A DNA stretch of 56,000 bases from Planctomycetota bacterium. Its GTDB lineage: Bacteria; Planctomycetota; Phycisphaerae; SM23-33. Shown piece after piece: positions 26,606 to 35,627 of the stretch. Every line of letters starts with the position of its first letter. The stretch's first letter is position 1. The DNA lies in contig JAAAOJ010000010.1 in the NCBI GenBank assembly GCA_009908915.1, positions 1-56,000 of the forward strand. Direction: 5' to 3'. A program made the translations under genes and the position numbers. Under the pieces are notes generated by a model. The model was not told the DNA's origin. It ran no database searches and saw only the letters and a program-made list of their open reading frames with translations.

Positions 26606-27613
26606 ATGGATCTGAAGACAACGTACATGGGCATGGAACTCAACGGGCCGCTCGTCGCTTCGGCAGGCCCCCTCCAGGAGGACCTCGACAAACTCAAAAC
26701 ACTCCAAGACGCCGGCGTCTCGGCCGTCGTCCTCTGGTCGCTTTTCGAGGAGCAGATTTCCCACGAGGCCCGCGCCCTGGACTACTACCTCGAACACGGC
26801 ACGGAACGCTTTGCCGAGTCGCTGACGTACTTTCCCGAGGCCGACACATACAAGCTCGCCGCCGACGACTACATCGAGCACATCCGCGCGTGTAAGGACG
26901 CGGTGGACATCCCGATCATCGGCTCGCTCAACGGCGTCTCGGCCGGCGGGTGGATCGACTACGCCAAGCAGATGCAGGACGCCGGCGCCGACGGCGTGGA
27001 ACTCAACGTCTACTACATCCCGACCAGTTCGTCGCTGACAGCCGACCGCGTCGAGAACGTCTACGTCGCCATCCTCGAAGCGGTCAAGGAATCCGTGACC
27101 ATCCCGGTCTCGATGAAGCTCTCGCCGTATTTCTCGGCGACGGCCAACATGCTCCAGAAGCTCGACGCCGCGGGCGCCGACGGCCTGGTGCTCTTCAACC
27201 GTTTCTACCAGCCGGACCTGGACATCGACAACCTGGAGGTCAAGCCCGACCTGCAGCTCTCGACGTCGTACGAAAACCGGCTGCCGCTGCGGTGGATCGC
27301 CATCATGCACGGTCGCGTCGATGCCTCGCTGGCCGCGACGACCGGCATCCACAGTGGCGAAGACCTCGCCCGCGCGATTCTGGCCGGCGCCGATGTTGCC
27401 ATGAGCACCTCGGCCCTGCTGACGCACGGCCTCGACCACGCCAAGACCATGCTCGACGGGCTGACGGCGTACATGGACGGCAAGGAATACGAGTCGGTCC
27501 AGCAGATGAAGGGCGTGCTCAGCCAGAAGCACTGTGCCGAACCCGCCGCCTTCGAGCGTGCCAACTACATGAAGACGCTCGGCTCGATCGACCTGACCCG
27601 GACGTTCGAGTAG
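26606..27613 (+). CDS. Dihydroorotate dehydrogenase-like flavoprotein
   Basis: The 335-aa protein matches the 'dihydroorotate dehydrogenase-like' group, a TIM-barrel FMN family distinct from true PyrD. Evidence: MDLKTTYMGMELNGPLVASAGPL at the start, SLNGVSAGGWIDYAKQMQDAGADGVELNVYY (FMN/substrate face), PVSMKLSPYF, GADGLVLFNRFYQPD, and the phosphate-binding TTGIHSGEDLARAILAGADVAMSTSALL. Members of this group often sit beside pyruvate:ferredoxin oxidoreductase and their substrate is not established; pyrimidine synthesis is possible but not implied. The start at 26606 has AAGGA at about 8 nt; Met at 26591 is the alternative. Confidence 0.85.
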   Translation: MDLKTTYMGMELNGPLVASAGPLQEDLDKLKTLQDAGVSAVVLWSLFEEQISHEARALDYYLEHGTERFAESLTYFPEADTYKLAADDYIEHIRACKDAVDIPIIGSLNGVSAGGWIDYAKQMQDAGADGVELNVYYIPTSSSLTADRVENVYVAILEAVKESVTIPVSMKLSPYFSATANMLQKLDAAGADGLVLFNRFYQPDLDIDNLEVKPDLQLSTSYENRLPLRWIAIMHGRVDASLAATTGIHSGEDLARAILAGADVAMSTSALLTHGLDHAKTMLDGLTAYMDGKEYESVQQMKGVLSQKHCAEPAAFERANYMKTLGSIDLTRTFE

Positions 27614-27625
27614 AGCGACCCACGC

Positions 27626-27656
27626 AGAAGAAGAAGAAGAAGAAGAAGAAGAAGAA
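27626..27656 (+). repeat. GAA trinucleotide microsatellite
   Basis: About ten AGA/GAA units directly downstream of the previous gene and about 100 bp before cmk. It is a pure purine tract on the plus strand, prone to length change; no coding role is supported. Confidence 0.85.
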
Positions 27657-27758
27657 AACGGGCCGCTGGCGTCGATGTTTGTCCGGCGCGCCGTGACCGT
27701 AGACGCCGGCCCGACAAAGCACAAGCATGCACCGGCCAGTTTTGATACACTTCGGCCC

Positions 27759-28421
27759 ATGATCATCACGATTGACGGACCCGCCGGCTCGGGTAAGAGC
27801 ACGGCCGCGAGAAACCTCGCCGGCGCTCTCGGCATTGCCTGCCTCGACACGGGCGCAACGTACCGCGCCGTCACACTGCTGGCCCTGCGCAGCGAGATCG
27901 ATCTTGCCGACGAGACCGCGTTGGCCGAACTGGCGCGGACCATGGACCTCGACATGAACCTCACGCCCCACGGCCTGCAGGTGCTGCTGGATGGCGACGA
28001 TATCAGCCTCGACATCCGCAGCGAAGCCGTCAGCGAGGCCTCCCACCTCGCCGCGCGATCGCCGGTCGTCCGCGGCGTGCTGGTTGACCTCCAGCGCCGC
28101 ATTGGAGGCAGCCTCGGCAGCTTCGTCGCGGAAGGCCGCGACCAGGGCACGGTCGTCTTCCCCGATGCGGACACGAAGTTCTTCCTGACAGCCAGCCCGG
28201 ATGTCCGCGCCCGGCGACGCGTCGAGCAACTCGCCGCCCAGGGCGAGACCGCCGAGGTCGACCAGGTCCGCCAGCGCATTATCGACCGCGACCGGCGAGA
28301 CAGCACCCGAAGCATCGCGCCGCTCAAGCCCGCTGACGACGCCATCCACCTCTGCACCGACGGCCAAACGCCCGACGAGACCCTCGCCACCCTCTTGAGC
28401 CACGTGAAGGCCGACGCATGA
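27759..28421 (+). CDS. cmk: Cytidylate kinase
   Basis: Phosphorylates CMP and dCMP with ATP for nucleotide salvage. The 220-aa protein has the P-loop at the very N-terminus (TIDGPAGSGKSTAARNLA), the CMP-binding LDTGATYRAVT, a family segment VAEGRDQGTVVFPDADTKFFLTA, and the lid RRRVEQLAAQG followed by RDRRDSTRSIAPLKPADDAIHL. The family usually has GRDxGT, as here. ATG 27759 is set by the family N-terminus. TACACT at 27746-27751 ends 7 nt before it with no Shine-Dalgarno, suggesting leaderless translation. The stop overlaps the next gene's start (ATGA), so cmk and plsC are coupled. Confidence 0.95.
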   Translation: MIITIDGPAGSGKSTAARNLAGALGIACLDTGATYRAVTLLALRSEIDLADETALAELARTMDLDMNLTPHGLQVLLDGDDISLDIRSEAVSEASHLAARSPVVRGVLVDLQRRIGGSLGSFVAEGRDQGTVVFPDADTKFFLTASPDVRARRRVEQLAAQGETAEVDQVRQRIIDRDRRDSTRSIAPLKPADDAIHLCTDGQTPDETLATLLSHVKADA

Positions 28422-29167
28422 CCGACCACCGAAGCCACCCCAACCCGAGCCTCCGCGGTTGGCACCTCGGCCCGGGTATCCAGCAGCCCGGCCTGTACTA
28501 CCGCTTCATGCGCCGTGGCTGTCATGCCCTGTGCACCACGCTGTGGAACACGCGCGTCTACAACCGGCACCTCGAACCGCCCACCGGCGGCGTGGTCTAC
28601 GTCTCCAACCACCAGAGTTTCCTCGACCCGGTCCTGGCGACGATGGCCCTGCGGCGACCGGGCAACTACATGGCCCGCGATTCACTGTTCCGCAACCCGC
28701 TGTTTTGCAACCTCATCGACTCGCTCAATGCCTTTCCAATCCGCCGCGGCGCGGCCGACCTCGCCGCCCTGAAAGAGGCCATGCGCCGCCTCAAGGGCGG
28801 ACGGACCCTCGTGATCTTCCCGGAGGGCACACGGACCAAGGACGGGACGATCAACCCGTTCCTGCCCGGCGTGGCCATACTCAGCCAGCGGGCGGCCGAG
28901 TGGACCGTGCCCGTCGTCATCGACGGCGCGTTCGACGCCTGGCCGCGGTCGCAGGCACTGCCCCGCCCGGGGCGCATCGCCGTCCAATACGGCCAGCCCG
29001 TCCACCAAAGCGACGCCCGCAAACTCGACGCCCAGGCATTCGTCGACAACCTCCGCCACAAGATGATCGACATCCAGACCGACATCCGCCGGCGTATCGG
29101 CCGAGGCGAACTCCGCTACCCCGACGCCGAAAGGATGTCGAGCCACAGAGATCGCCAGTCCATTTAA
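28418..29167 (+). CDS. plsC: 1-acyl-sn-glycerol-3-phosphate acyltransferase
   Basis: Membrane-associated enzyme that acylates lysophosphatidic acid to phosphatidic acid in phospholipid synthesis. The 249-aa protein shows the catalytic HX4D motif VSNHQSFLDPVLA (about 65-77), the substrate-phosphate motif VIFPEGTRTKDG (about 130-141) and PVVIDGAFDAWPR. There is no strong N-terminal membrane helix; attachment may be peripheral. The start overlaps the cmk stop by 4 nt (ATGA), the same cmk-plsC order seen in other bacteria, sometimes as a fusion. Confidence 0.93.
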   Translation: MTDHRSHPNPSLRGWHLGPGIQQPGLYYRFMRRGCHALCTTLWNTRVYNRHLEPPTGGVVYVSNHQSFLDPVLATMALRRPGNYMARDSLFRNPLFCNLIDSLNAFPIRRGAADLAALKEAMRRLKGGRTLVIFPEGTRTKDGTINPFLPGVAILSQRAAEWTVPVVIDGAFDAWPRSQALPRPGRIAVQYGQPVHQSDARKLDAQAFVDNLRHKMIDIQTDIRRRIGRGELRYPDAERMSSHRDRQSI

Positions 29168-29225
29168 AATTCGCCCCGCCTTCAACGCGCTGGCCTTCGG
29201 GGCGGTGTGACGCTACACTTCGTGC

Positions 29226-29516
29226 ATGGCAAAGCGACGTTTCAGCTCCGACTACCAGGCCATCCTCAACGAGATCGAACGGACATTTGAAATCCGCATC
29301 CACCCCGCCGAGGCAGAACTCGTCACTGACGGTGAGATGATGGTCCGCGTCATTCGCGACAAGGTCGATGCAGTCGGCCTGGGCAAGCGATGGCCCGAGC
29401 CGATCATCTGGGACACCCTGCGGCGCATCATCGCCTCACAGTACCACGCCTGGTCCGAGGACGTCAAACCCCACCACCCGGTCGACCGCGACGGCTACGA
29501 CGCCGATCTGTTCTGA
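29226..29516 (+). CDS. Small hypothetical protein
   Basis: 96 aa, not recognised. A basic start (MAKRRFSSDYQAILNEIERTFEIRIHPAEAEL) is followed by TDGEMMVRVIRDKVDAVGLGKRWPEPIIWDTLRRII and an aromatic, acidic tail ending GYDADLF. It looks like a compact alpha/beta protein without membrane segments or metal motifs. TACACT (29214-29219) ends 6 nt before ATG 29226 and there is no Shine-Dalgarno, so it is probably transcribed on its own as a leaderless mRNA, despite following plsC by 58 bp. Confidence 0.65.
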   Translation: MAKRRFSSDYQAILNEIERTFEIRIHPAEAELVTDGEMMVRVIRDKVDAVGLGKRWPEPIIWDTLRRIIASQYHAWSEDVKPHHPVDRDGYDADLF

Positions 29517-29547
29517 GGCCCTGCGAGTACGTAAATACCAGCAGGCC

Positions 29548-29575
29548 TTGAAAGAACGGACACATGCGGTATTTT
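29548..29575 (+). promoter_or_regulatory. Promoter of the AraC-type gene, leaderless geometry
   Basis: TTGAAA (29548-29553), 16-bp spacer, TATTTT (29570-29575), then 6 nt to ATG 29582. Confidence 0.6.
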
Positions 29576-29581
29576 TATGCT

Positions 29582-30739
29582 ATGGCGAGAAAGAATGGCA
29601 TCGGTATCTCCTCGGCAACATTCGATGAACTCGCCGAGGAATACCGTCGGCAGTGGCGGGTCAAGCTGCTTGCCGCGGACGTCGAAGGGCGCATTCGCCG
29701 CGGCGAGGCCGCCTGCGAGTGCGGTCGCTCGGCGAGCTGCGCCCTGTCGCGTGCCCATGCCATCGCCGAGAGCCTCCGCTGGGGCGAGCCGACGGTCATG
29801 TACTGCCCGCGGAAGCGGCTAATCTGGGCCGTGCCGCTGATGCACAACGCGCGTCTGCTCGGCGGGCTCCTCGCCAGCGCGCCTGAGCGACATATCTTCG
29901 CCACGGCGGGCGGGCCGCCGCGCCTGAGCCTCCGCCGGGCCGGCGAGGACCTTCTCCAGCGAGCGCGGCACCTCAACGTCACCAATGCCGCCCTGCTCAA
30001 CGAGCATCGCCAACACCAGATTCGTGAACGCCGCCGCGCCGAGGCCATCCACTTCGCCAAGCATGCCGAGGCCACGAACGTCCGCGCGATGTACCTCGCG
30101 GAAGAACCGGCCCTGCTGGCCGCCATCCGTCGCGACGACCGCGGCGAAGCCCGGGCGATTCTCAACCGTCTGCTGGCCGCCATCCACTACCAGGCCGGCC
30201 GACGCATCGAAGTCGTCAAAAGCTATTTCCTCGAGTTGATCGTCATGATGGCCCGCTCGGCCGTCGAGGCCGGTGGCGATGCCGAAGAACTGCTCGGCCC
30301 GAAGTTCGACGCGATGGCCTCGCTTAGCGCCATTACCAGCGAGCGACAACTCGCCGCCTGGCTACACACGACACTCGAACGCGTGATGGACACCATCCAC
30401 CTCCAGCGCCAGCCGCCGACCGAGCACGTTATCGCCGAAGCCCTCCGCTACATGGCCGACCATCTCGCCGAGCCGATCAGCCGCGAAGACGTCGCCGACG
30501 CGGCCGGTCTGTCGCCGTCGCACTTCTCGCGACAGTTCACAGCGCACATCGGCCGAACCTTCACCGACATGCTCAACCAGATGCGCATCGACAAAGCGAC
30601 GGGACTGCTGGTGCGCACCGACCGGCCGCTCGTGCTCATCGCGATGGATTGCGGCTTCAGCGACCAAAGCTACTTTACCAAGGTTTTTCGCCGCTACGCG
30701 CGCACCACGCCCGGCCAGTACCGGCTGCGGCACCAGTGA
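29582..30739 (+). CDS. AraC family regulator with PocR sensory domain
   Basis: A 385-aa regulator. Residues about 15-170 form a PocR-type ligand domain: CECGRSASCALSRAHAIAES followed by VMYCPRKRLIWAVPLMHNARLLGGLLAS, with a conserved cysteine cluster. A helical linker follows. The C-terminal 100 residues are the double HTH AraC DNA-binding domain (LAEPISREDVADAAGLSPSHFSRQFTAHIG and AMDCGFSDQSYFTKVFRRYARTTPGQYR). PocR domains bind small hydrocarbon derivatives in the type protein. The regulated genes are not evident here, as its neighbours are unrelated. ATG 29582 is preferred to 29564 because the -10 box would overlap the earlier start. Confidence 0.88.
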   Translation: MARKNGIGISSATFDELAEEYRRQWRVKLLAADVEGRIRRGEAACECGRSASCALSRAHAIAESLRWGEPTVMYCPRKRLIWAVPLMHNARLLGGLLASAPERHIFATAGGPPRLSLRRAGEDLLQRARHLNVTNAALLNEHRQHQIRERRRAEAIHFAKHAEATNVRAMYLAEEPALLAAIRRDDRGEARAILNRLLAAIHYQAGRRIEVVKSYFLELIVMMARSAVEAGGDAEELLGPKFDAMASLSAITSERQLAAWLHTTLERVMDTIHLQRQPPTEHVIAEALRYMADHLAEPISREDVADAAGLSPSHFSRQFTAHIGRTFTDMLNQMRIDKATGLLVRTDRPLVLIAMDCGFSDQSYFTKVFRRYARTTPGQYRLRHQ

Positions 30740-30746
30740 CATCGTC

Positions 30747-31679
30747 TCAAGCTCGGACGGAGTCACGCGAGGCAACGACCACGCGGTTGCGCCCGGCGTC
30801 CTTGGCGGCGTAGAGCGCTTCGTCGGCTATGTGGACGAGGTGGTCGCTGGACGCCTGATCGATTCGGTCGGTGGACGCCACGCCCAGGCTTGCAGTGACC
30901 GTCAGCTGCGATCCGTCCGGGACCTCGAAGGGAGTCTCGGCGATCGTGCGGCGGAGACGCTCGGCCAGGCCGCCGGCCTCGTCGGAATCCGTCGACGGGG
31001 CCAGGATAATCAGGAACTCCTCGCCGCCGTAGCGTCCGACGACGTCGTAGGCCCGGCAGGTATCGACCATCCGCTGGGCAGCCTTGGTGAGAACGGCGTC
31101 GCCGGCGGCATGACCGTGGGTATCGTTGACGGCTTTGAAGTGGTCGAGGTCCACCATCACGACGGCCAGCGGGGCCGACTGACGTCTGGCGCGCGCCCGT
31201 TCGCGGTCGAGGGCCTCAAAGATGGCCGCCCGGTTGCTCAGGCCGGTCAGCCCGTCGTGCGTCGCCTGGTGGGTGAGCTGGTCGTGTGCAGCGATGAGCT
31301 GCTTCTGCAGTTCGATGATCCGCTGGCCACTGCCGATTCTCATCCGCAGTTCGCGCTTGTCGAATGGTTTGACGAGGTAATCGTCGGCCCCGGCGTCGAG
31401 GCCTTCTACGACATCCTCGATGAGCGATTTAGCCGTCAGCATCACAATGTAGAAATACTCGCCGCCGGACATTTGGCGCATCTTTCGGCAGACGTCCGGG
31501 CCGTCCATCACGGGCATCATCCAGTCGAGGACGACCAGCCGCGGCGGATCCGGCGCCTGCAGCGCCTCCCAGGCCTCGCCCCCGGTGGTCGTGGCAATGA
31601 CCTCGTGGCCCCACTTTGTCAGGGTGGCTTCCAGGACCAGGCGCGAGACCGGATCGTCTTCGGCGATCAGAATTCGCAC
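30747..31679 (-). CDS. Response regulator diguanylate cyclase (REC-GGDEF, PleD-like)
   Basis: The 310-aa protein joins a receiver domain (about 1-120: ILIAEDDPVSR, phospho-Asp in VVLDWMMPVMDG, MLTAKS, VKPFDKREL) to a GGDEF domain (about 150-305). The active-site loop is YGGEEF and the upstream RAYD matches the RxxD inhibitory I-site five residues before it. It should make cyclic di-GMP when phosphorylated and be feedback-inhibited. The start is GTG 31679, overlapping the end of the upstream hybrid kinase by 13 nt. The two are translationally coupled, and the kinase is the likely phosphodonor. Convergent with the AraC gene (7-bp gap). Confidence 0.93.
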   Translation of the reverse strand: MRILIAEDDPVSRLVLEATLTKWGHEVIATTTGGEAWEALQAPDPPRLVVLDWMMPVMDGPDVCRKMRQMSGGEYFYIVMLTAKSLIEDVVEGLDAGADDYLVKPFDKRELRMRIGSGQRIIELQKQLIAAHDQLTHQATHDGLTGLSNRAAIFEALDRERARARRQSAPLAVVMVDLDHFKAVNDTHGHAAGDAVLTKAAQRMVDTCRAYDVVGRYGGEEFLIILAPSTDSDEAGGLAERLRRTIAETPFEVPDGSQLTVTASLGVASTDRIDQASSDHLVHIADEALYAAKDAGRNRVVVASRDSVRA

Positions 31680-34600
31680 GGTGCCCCCCGTTCAATTTGC
31701 TTGTGTATGACCGCCAGCAGTCGCGTCACCTCCTGCTGGAGCCGTGCGACGGCCTCGGCTGCAGCGACCATGTCGTTCTGCTCGGCCAGTGAGTGAACGC
31801 GTTCAGCGGCCCAGGATGCCGCATGGGCCGAGATATTCGACAGCGCTCCGCGAAAGGTGCGGGCCGAGCGCGCCAGGAGCGTCGGGTCACGTGCCGCCAG
31901 CGCATCCCACACGGCCTGCACCATGGCCTCCTGCTCCTGCGAAAAGACCTTCAGCAGTTCCAGCAGCATCGCGCTGTCGCCTTCGAGCCGCTCGATAGCC
32001 TCGTCTTCACAGAATACATCCGCAGCATCGATGTCTTTCTGTTGCTCGCCGGACGCCACTGGGCCCTCGGCCAGGCCCGCAAGAACGCGACGTATCTCGA
32101 GTGCGAGAACATCCGAGCGGATCGGCTTGGCGACATAGCCGTCCATGCCCGCTTCTAGAAACGACTCCCGGTCGCCCTTCATGGCGTGAGCCGTCATGGC
32201 GATGATCGGCACGTGCCGGTCGCCGCCCGCCTCGTCGGCGCGAATCTGGCGTGTGGCTTCCACGCCGTCCATCACGGGCATCTCCACGTCCATAAGGACC
32301 ACGTCGGGCCGGCTCTCGGTGGCGGCCTCGACGGCCAGGCGTCCGTTGCCGACGACCGTGACATCGTGCTGCATCTTCTCCAGCAGTCGAATGGTCAGTC
32401 GCTGGTTAACGGCATTATCCTCGACGAGCAGGATCCGCAGCCCGCCGGTCTCGCTTTCGGTTTCCGCCGACGCTGGCGCATCCTGCTGGGCCGGCCGACC
32501 GCCCAGTATCTGCTGGACGGCGTCGAGCAGCGTGGACTGATGCAGCGGCTTGAGAACCGCGGCGTCGGCACAATTCAACAGTGTGTCGTTTCGCCGCGGC
32601 GACGCCGGTGCGAGCAGAATGGTCGGCAGTGGCTGTGGGCTTTGCGCGTCGCGCAGTTCGCCGCAGGCAAGCCCATCGGTTTCCGTGGAGATAATCGCCA
32701 GATGGAAGGCCGCGTCCTTGTCCTTGGCATGGCGAACAGCCTGCCGCGCCTGCGTCTGTGTCCGAGCGACAACCGGTCGCATGGACCAGTTGGCCAGCAT
32801 CTCGCGCAGGACATTCGCCGAGGAGGCATTCGGCTCAACGACCAGCACGCGGCGTCCCTCGGCGATGTCCATGCTCGCCGGCTCGGCTTGATGATCGCTC
32901 ACGCCGACCGTGATTGTGAAGCAGAACAGGCTGCCGCATTCCACGCCCGGCTCGCCCCACATCTCGCCGCCCATCATGCCTGCCAGTTGGGCCGAGATCG
33001 GCAGGCCCAGGCCGGTTCCGCCGTATTGACGCGTCGTGCTTCCGTCGGCCTGCTCGAAGGCCTTGAAAATTGACCGTCGCTTCTCGTCCGGAATGCCGAT
33101 GCCGGTATCCTTGACCGTCACCTTCAGTTTGGCCTCGCCGTCGCCACAGGCCAGGGACTCCACACGGATGACGATCTCGCCGTCATCGGTGAACTTGATG
33201 GCATTGCCGACAAGATTGATGAGGATCTGCTTGAACCGCAGCGAGTCGCCGACGATACCGTCCGGCACGTCGGGAAGGATATGGCTGACGAGTTCCACCC
33301 CCTTGTGATGGGCCCGAACCGCCAGCGGTCTGATGGCCTCGTTGACGGCGTCCCGCAAGCTGAACTCGGCGTGCTCCAGCGTCAATCGGCCGGCCTCGAT
33401 TTTCGAGAAGTCAAGAATGTCGTTGATGACCTGCAACAGGGAATTGGCCGACCGCCGCACCAGCGTGAGGTATTCGCGCTGTTCCTCCGTCAAGTCGGTA
33501 TCCAGGGCCAGTTCCGTCATGCCGATCACACCGTTCATCGGCGTGCGTACCTCGTGGCTCATCTTGGCGAGAAATTCGCTCTTGGCCTCGTTGGCGGCCT
33601 CGGCCTGAACGGCCATCTCGTTGGCGCGGGTAATGGCGTCCTGCAATTCGGCGTTCGTCGTCTCGGCGTCACGGCGGGCGGCTTCGGCGGCCTCGCGGGC
33701 GTCGACGAGTTCGGTCACGTCGATGAACGATTCGATGCCACCGACAACCTCACCGTTGGCGTCGTACACGCGGCTGGCATTTTTCAGGATGACGCGCCGC
33801 TCGCCGTCCGGACGGTGGATGATGCATTGGCGCTTGCGGATGAACACGTCGTCGTCCCCGGCAAACAGCGCACAGCCTTTCATGCAGTCCTCGGGGCGCA
33901 TGATGCTGCACGGCTGGCCGAGAACATCGGTTCTGGCCAACCCGGTAATCTCCTCAAACTCCTCATTACAACTGAGGACTCGGCCTTCAGTATCGACCTT
34001 GAAGAACGCCGTCGCCGCCGTCTCGAGCAGTTGTTGCTGCATGGTGTTGGCGGCCTGCAGTTCGCGCTCGCGAGCGGCCAGCTCGTCCACCATGTTCCGC
34101 GACGTCGACCGCGCGGTATCCAGTTCTCGGGCGTGGACGGCCGACTCGGCGGAAGCCTGTTGCGTCTGCTCGCGGGCCGCCACAAGGTCGCTGACATCCA
34201 TCAGCGTCAGTAGCCAGCCTGTCTGTCCCGGGCCGTCAACGCTCTGCAGCCTCAGGACGCACATCGCCCCGCCCACGCGACGTTGGGTACGACCGCCGTT
34301 GCCACGGCCCACCTGCGTCGCAACGATCAGATCCTCCAGCCCGCCGCCGACGTCAAGGTGCTCGAGCTTGCGGCCGATGACGTCGCCGGCGCCGACACCG
34401 ACCGTGCGGCAGAAGCTGTCGTTGGCCTCGACCACCACACGTTCGCTGTCGGCCAGAACGATGCCCGTTTCCACGCCGGCCAGGATAGCCGAGAATCGGT
34501 CGCGCTGCTGCTGCACGGAATCGGTCGCCCGCTTCTGGTCCGTGATGTCGAGCATCGCCCCGACAAGGCCGGCCGGTCGCCCCGCTTCGTCCCGGAAGAC

Positions 34601-35416
34601 GGCGTTGTTGCAAAGAACCTCGCGTCGTTCGCCGTTGGCATCAACCGCCGCGGACTCGTACTGCTGCCTGCCACCGCTGGCGAGCAGCTTCCGGTCGGCC
34701 GCCTCGTCGACCGCCGCCAGGGCCGGCTCGTAGCCCGTTTCGCTGAGACGTCGACCGATCACATCCTCTCGTGTGCGGCCGAGGAGCGCCAGGAACGCCT
34801 CGTTGCAGCCGCGATAGCGCAGCGCCAGGTCTTTGTGGAAGACGGGGCTGGGAATAGCGTCGATGACTTCCTGGAGGCATACCGATTGGTTCAGCGGGGC
34901 CGACGCGGACCGGCGCAACCGCCGCCTCATCCGCCGGCGGACAAACGCATAGGCGCCCCCCAAGGCTGCCAGCGCTAAGGCCGCCACCAGAGCAACACCC
35001 ACCGCCTTGTCCTGCGCGGCGGCCATCGAGGCCGTCCGGTCGCGGCGGACCGCAAAGAGGCCGACCTCGCCCCCAACAGCGTCGACCAGCGGCAAGGCCA
35101 CGCCCTGCCGTCTCCGACCGCCAGCGATCGCCTCGAGACGCTGCTGTTCGCGCACATGCTCGACATCTGCGTCAATCCGGGCCTGCAGCAGTCTCGTTGC
35201 ATGGCGCCGTACATTCCGCGACCTAGAGGTGATGCGACATTTGTCGCTTTGGTAGCTCGTCGCCACCAACAGCAGCGTCAGTAGGAAGCCGACCGCAAGG
35301 AGACTGCAGACCCAATGCTGGGGCGCGAGTATCGGCGCCAGCCGACCGGCAGCCGCATCGTATGCGGGCGCCGCAGACCGACACGAGTCGCGGCCTACAC
35401 CACGTCCTTGCTCCAT
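31667..35416 (-). CDS. Hybrid sensor histidine kinase: 3 PAS, HisKA-HATPase, 2 REC, Hpt-like
   Basis: 1249 aa. Membrane segments lie at about 35-53 and 138-159 around a short periplasmic loop. Three PAS domains follow (about 182-290, 305-410, 460-590; the third with EDCMKGCALF, a Cys pair). HisKA comes next with FLAKMSHEVRTPMNGVIGM, and an ATPase with NLVGNAIKFTDDGE and GGTGLGLPISAQLAGMMGG. Receiver 1 (about 885-1005) is degenerate: VVEPNASS and AIISTETDG replace the acidic pair and phospho-Asp. Receiver 2 (about 1025-1145) is intact (LLVEDNAVNQR, VLMDVEMPVMDG, AMTAHAM, KPI). The terminal Hpt-like domain reads SARTFRGALSNI where AHTLKG is expected, so the phospho-His is Arg. Start: ATG 35416 with AAGGA at 7-8 nt. 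Its 3' end overlaps the diguanylate cyclase gene. Confidence 0.93.
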   Translation of the reverse strand: MEQGRGVGRDSCRSAAPAYDAAAGRLAPILAPQHWVCSLLAVGFLLTLLLVATSYQSDKCRITSRSRNVRRHATRLLQARIDADVEHVREQQRLEAIAGGRRRQGVALPLVDAVGGEVGLFAVRRDRTASMAAAQDKAVGVALVAALALAALGGAYAFVRRRMRRRLRRSASAPLNQSVCLQEVIDAIPSPVFHKDLALRYRGCNEAFLALLGRTREDVIGRRLSETGYEPALAAVDEAADRKLLASGGRQQYESAAVDANGERREVLCNNAVFRDEAGRPAGLVGAMLDITDQKRATDSVQQQRDRFSAILAGVETGIVLADSERVVVEANDSFCRTVGVGAGDVIGRKLEHLDVGGGLEDLIVATQVGRGNGGRTQRRVGGAMCVLRLQSVDGPGQTGWLLTLMDVSDLVAAREQTQQASAESAVHARELDTARSTSRNMVDELAARERELQAANTMQQQLLETAATAFFKVDTEGRVLSCNEEFEEITGLARTDVLGQPCSIMRPEDCMKGCALFAGDDDVFIRKRQCIIHRPDGERRVILKNASRVYDANGEVVGGIESFIDVTELVDAREAAEAARRDAETTNAELQDAITRANEMAVQAEAANEAKSEFLAKMSHEVRTPMNGVIGMTELALDTDLTEEQREYLTLVRRSANSLLQVINDILDFSKIEAGRLTLEHAEFSLRDAVNEAIRPLAVRAHHKGVELVSHILPDVPDGIVGDSLRFKQILINLVGNAIKFTDDGEIVIRVESLACGDGEAKLKVTVKDTGIGIPDEKRRSIFKAFEQADGSTTRQYGGTGLGLPISAQLAGMMGGEMWGEPGVECGSLFCFTITVGVSDHQAEPASMDIAEGRRVLVVEPNASSANVLREMLANWSMRPVVARTQTQARQAVRHAKDKDAAFHLAIISTETDGLACGELRDAQSPQPLPTILLAPASPRRNDTLLNCADAAVLKPLHQSTLLDAVQQILGGRPAQQDAPASAETESETGGLRILLVEDNAVNQRLTIRLLEKMQHDVTVVGNGRLAVEAATESRPDVVLMDVEMPVMDGVEATRQIRADEAGGDRHVPIIAMTAHAMKGDRESFLEAGMDGYVAKPIRSDVLALEIRRVLAGLAEGPVASGEQQKDIDAADVFCEDEAIERLEGDSAMLLELLKVFSQEQEAMVQAVWDALAARDPTLLARSARTFRGALSNISAHAASWAAERVHSLAEQNDMVAAAEAVARLQQEVTRLLAVIHKQIERGAPCEF

Positions 35417-35592
35417 AAAAATTCCTTCCCGTACGTTCCGCGCACCGCACGAACGGCACGTGCGCGCCCACAACGCAAACGCAGAGCAGCATCGGTAAGT
35501 AATCGGAGGCTCGGGGAACACAATTGTGTTCATTTTTTCCTGGCGAGACCGACGGTCCCCCGGCGTAGAGACAGCGGCTCGTGATTGGACAC

Positions 35593-35621
35593 TTGCCTCG
35601 AGCCACGGCGCCCGGTACGCT
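35593..35621 (+). promoter_or_regulatory. Promoter of ispF, leaderless geometry
   Basis: TTGCCT (35593-35598), 17-bp spacer, TACGCT (35616-35621), 6 nt to ATG 35628. Confidence 0.55.
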
Positions 35622-35627
35622 CCTGGC

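Noticed and set aside
27624..27696. Lys-rich peptide encoded by the GAA tract in a shadow frame
   Set aside because: The frame is out of phase with the upstream gene, and its translation is only microsatellite repeat.
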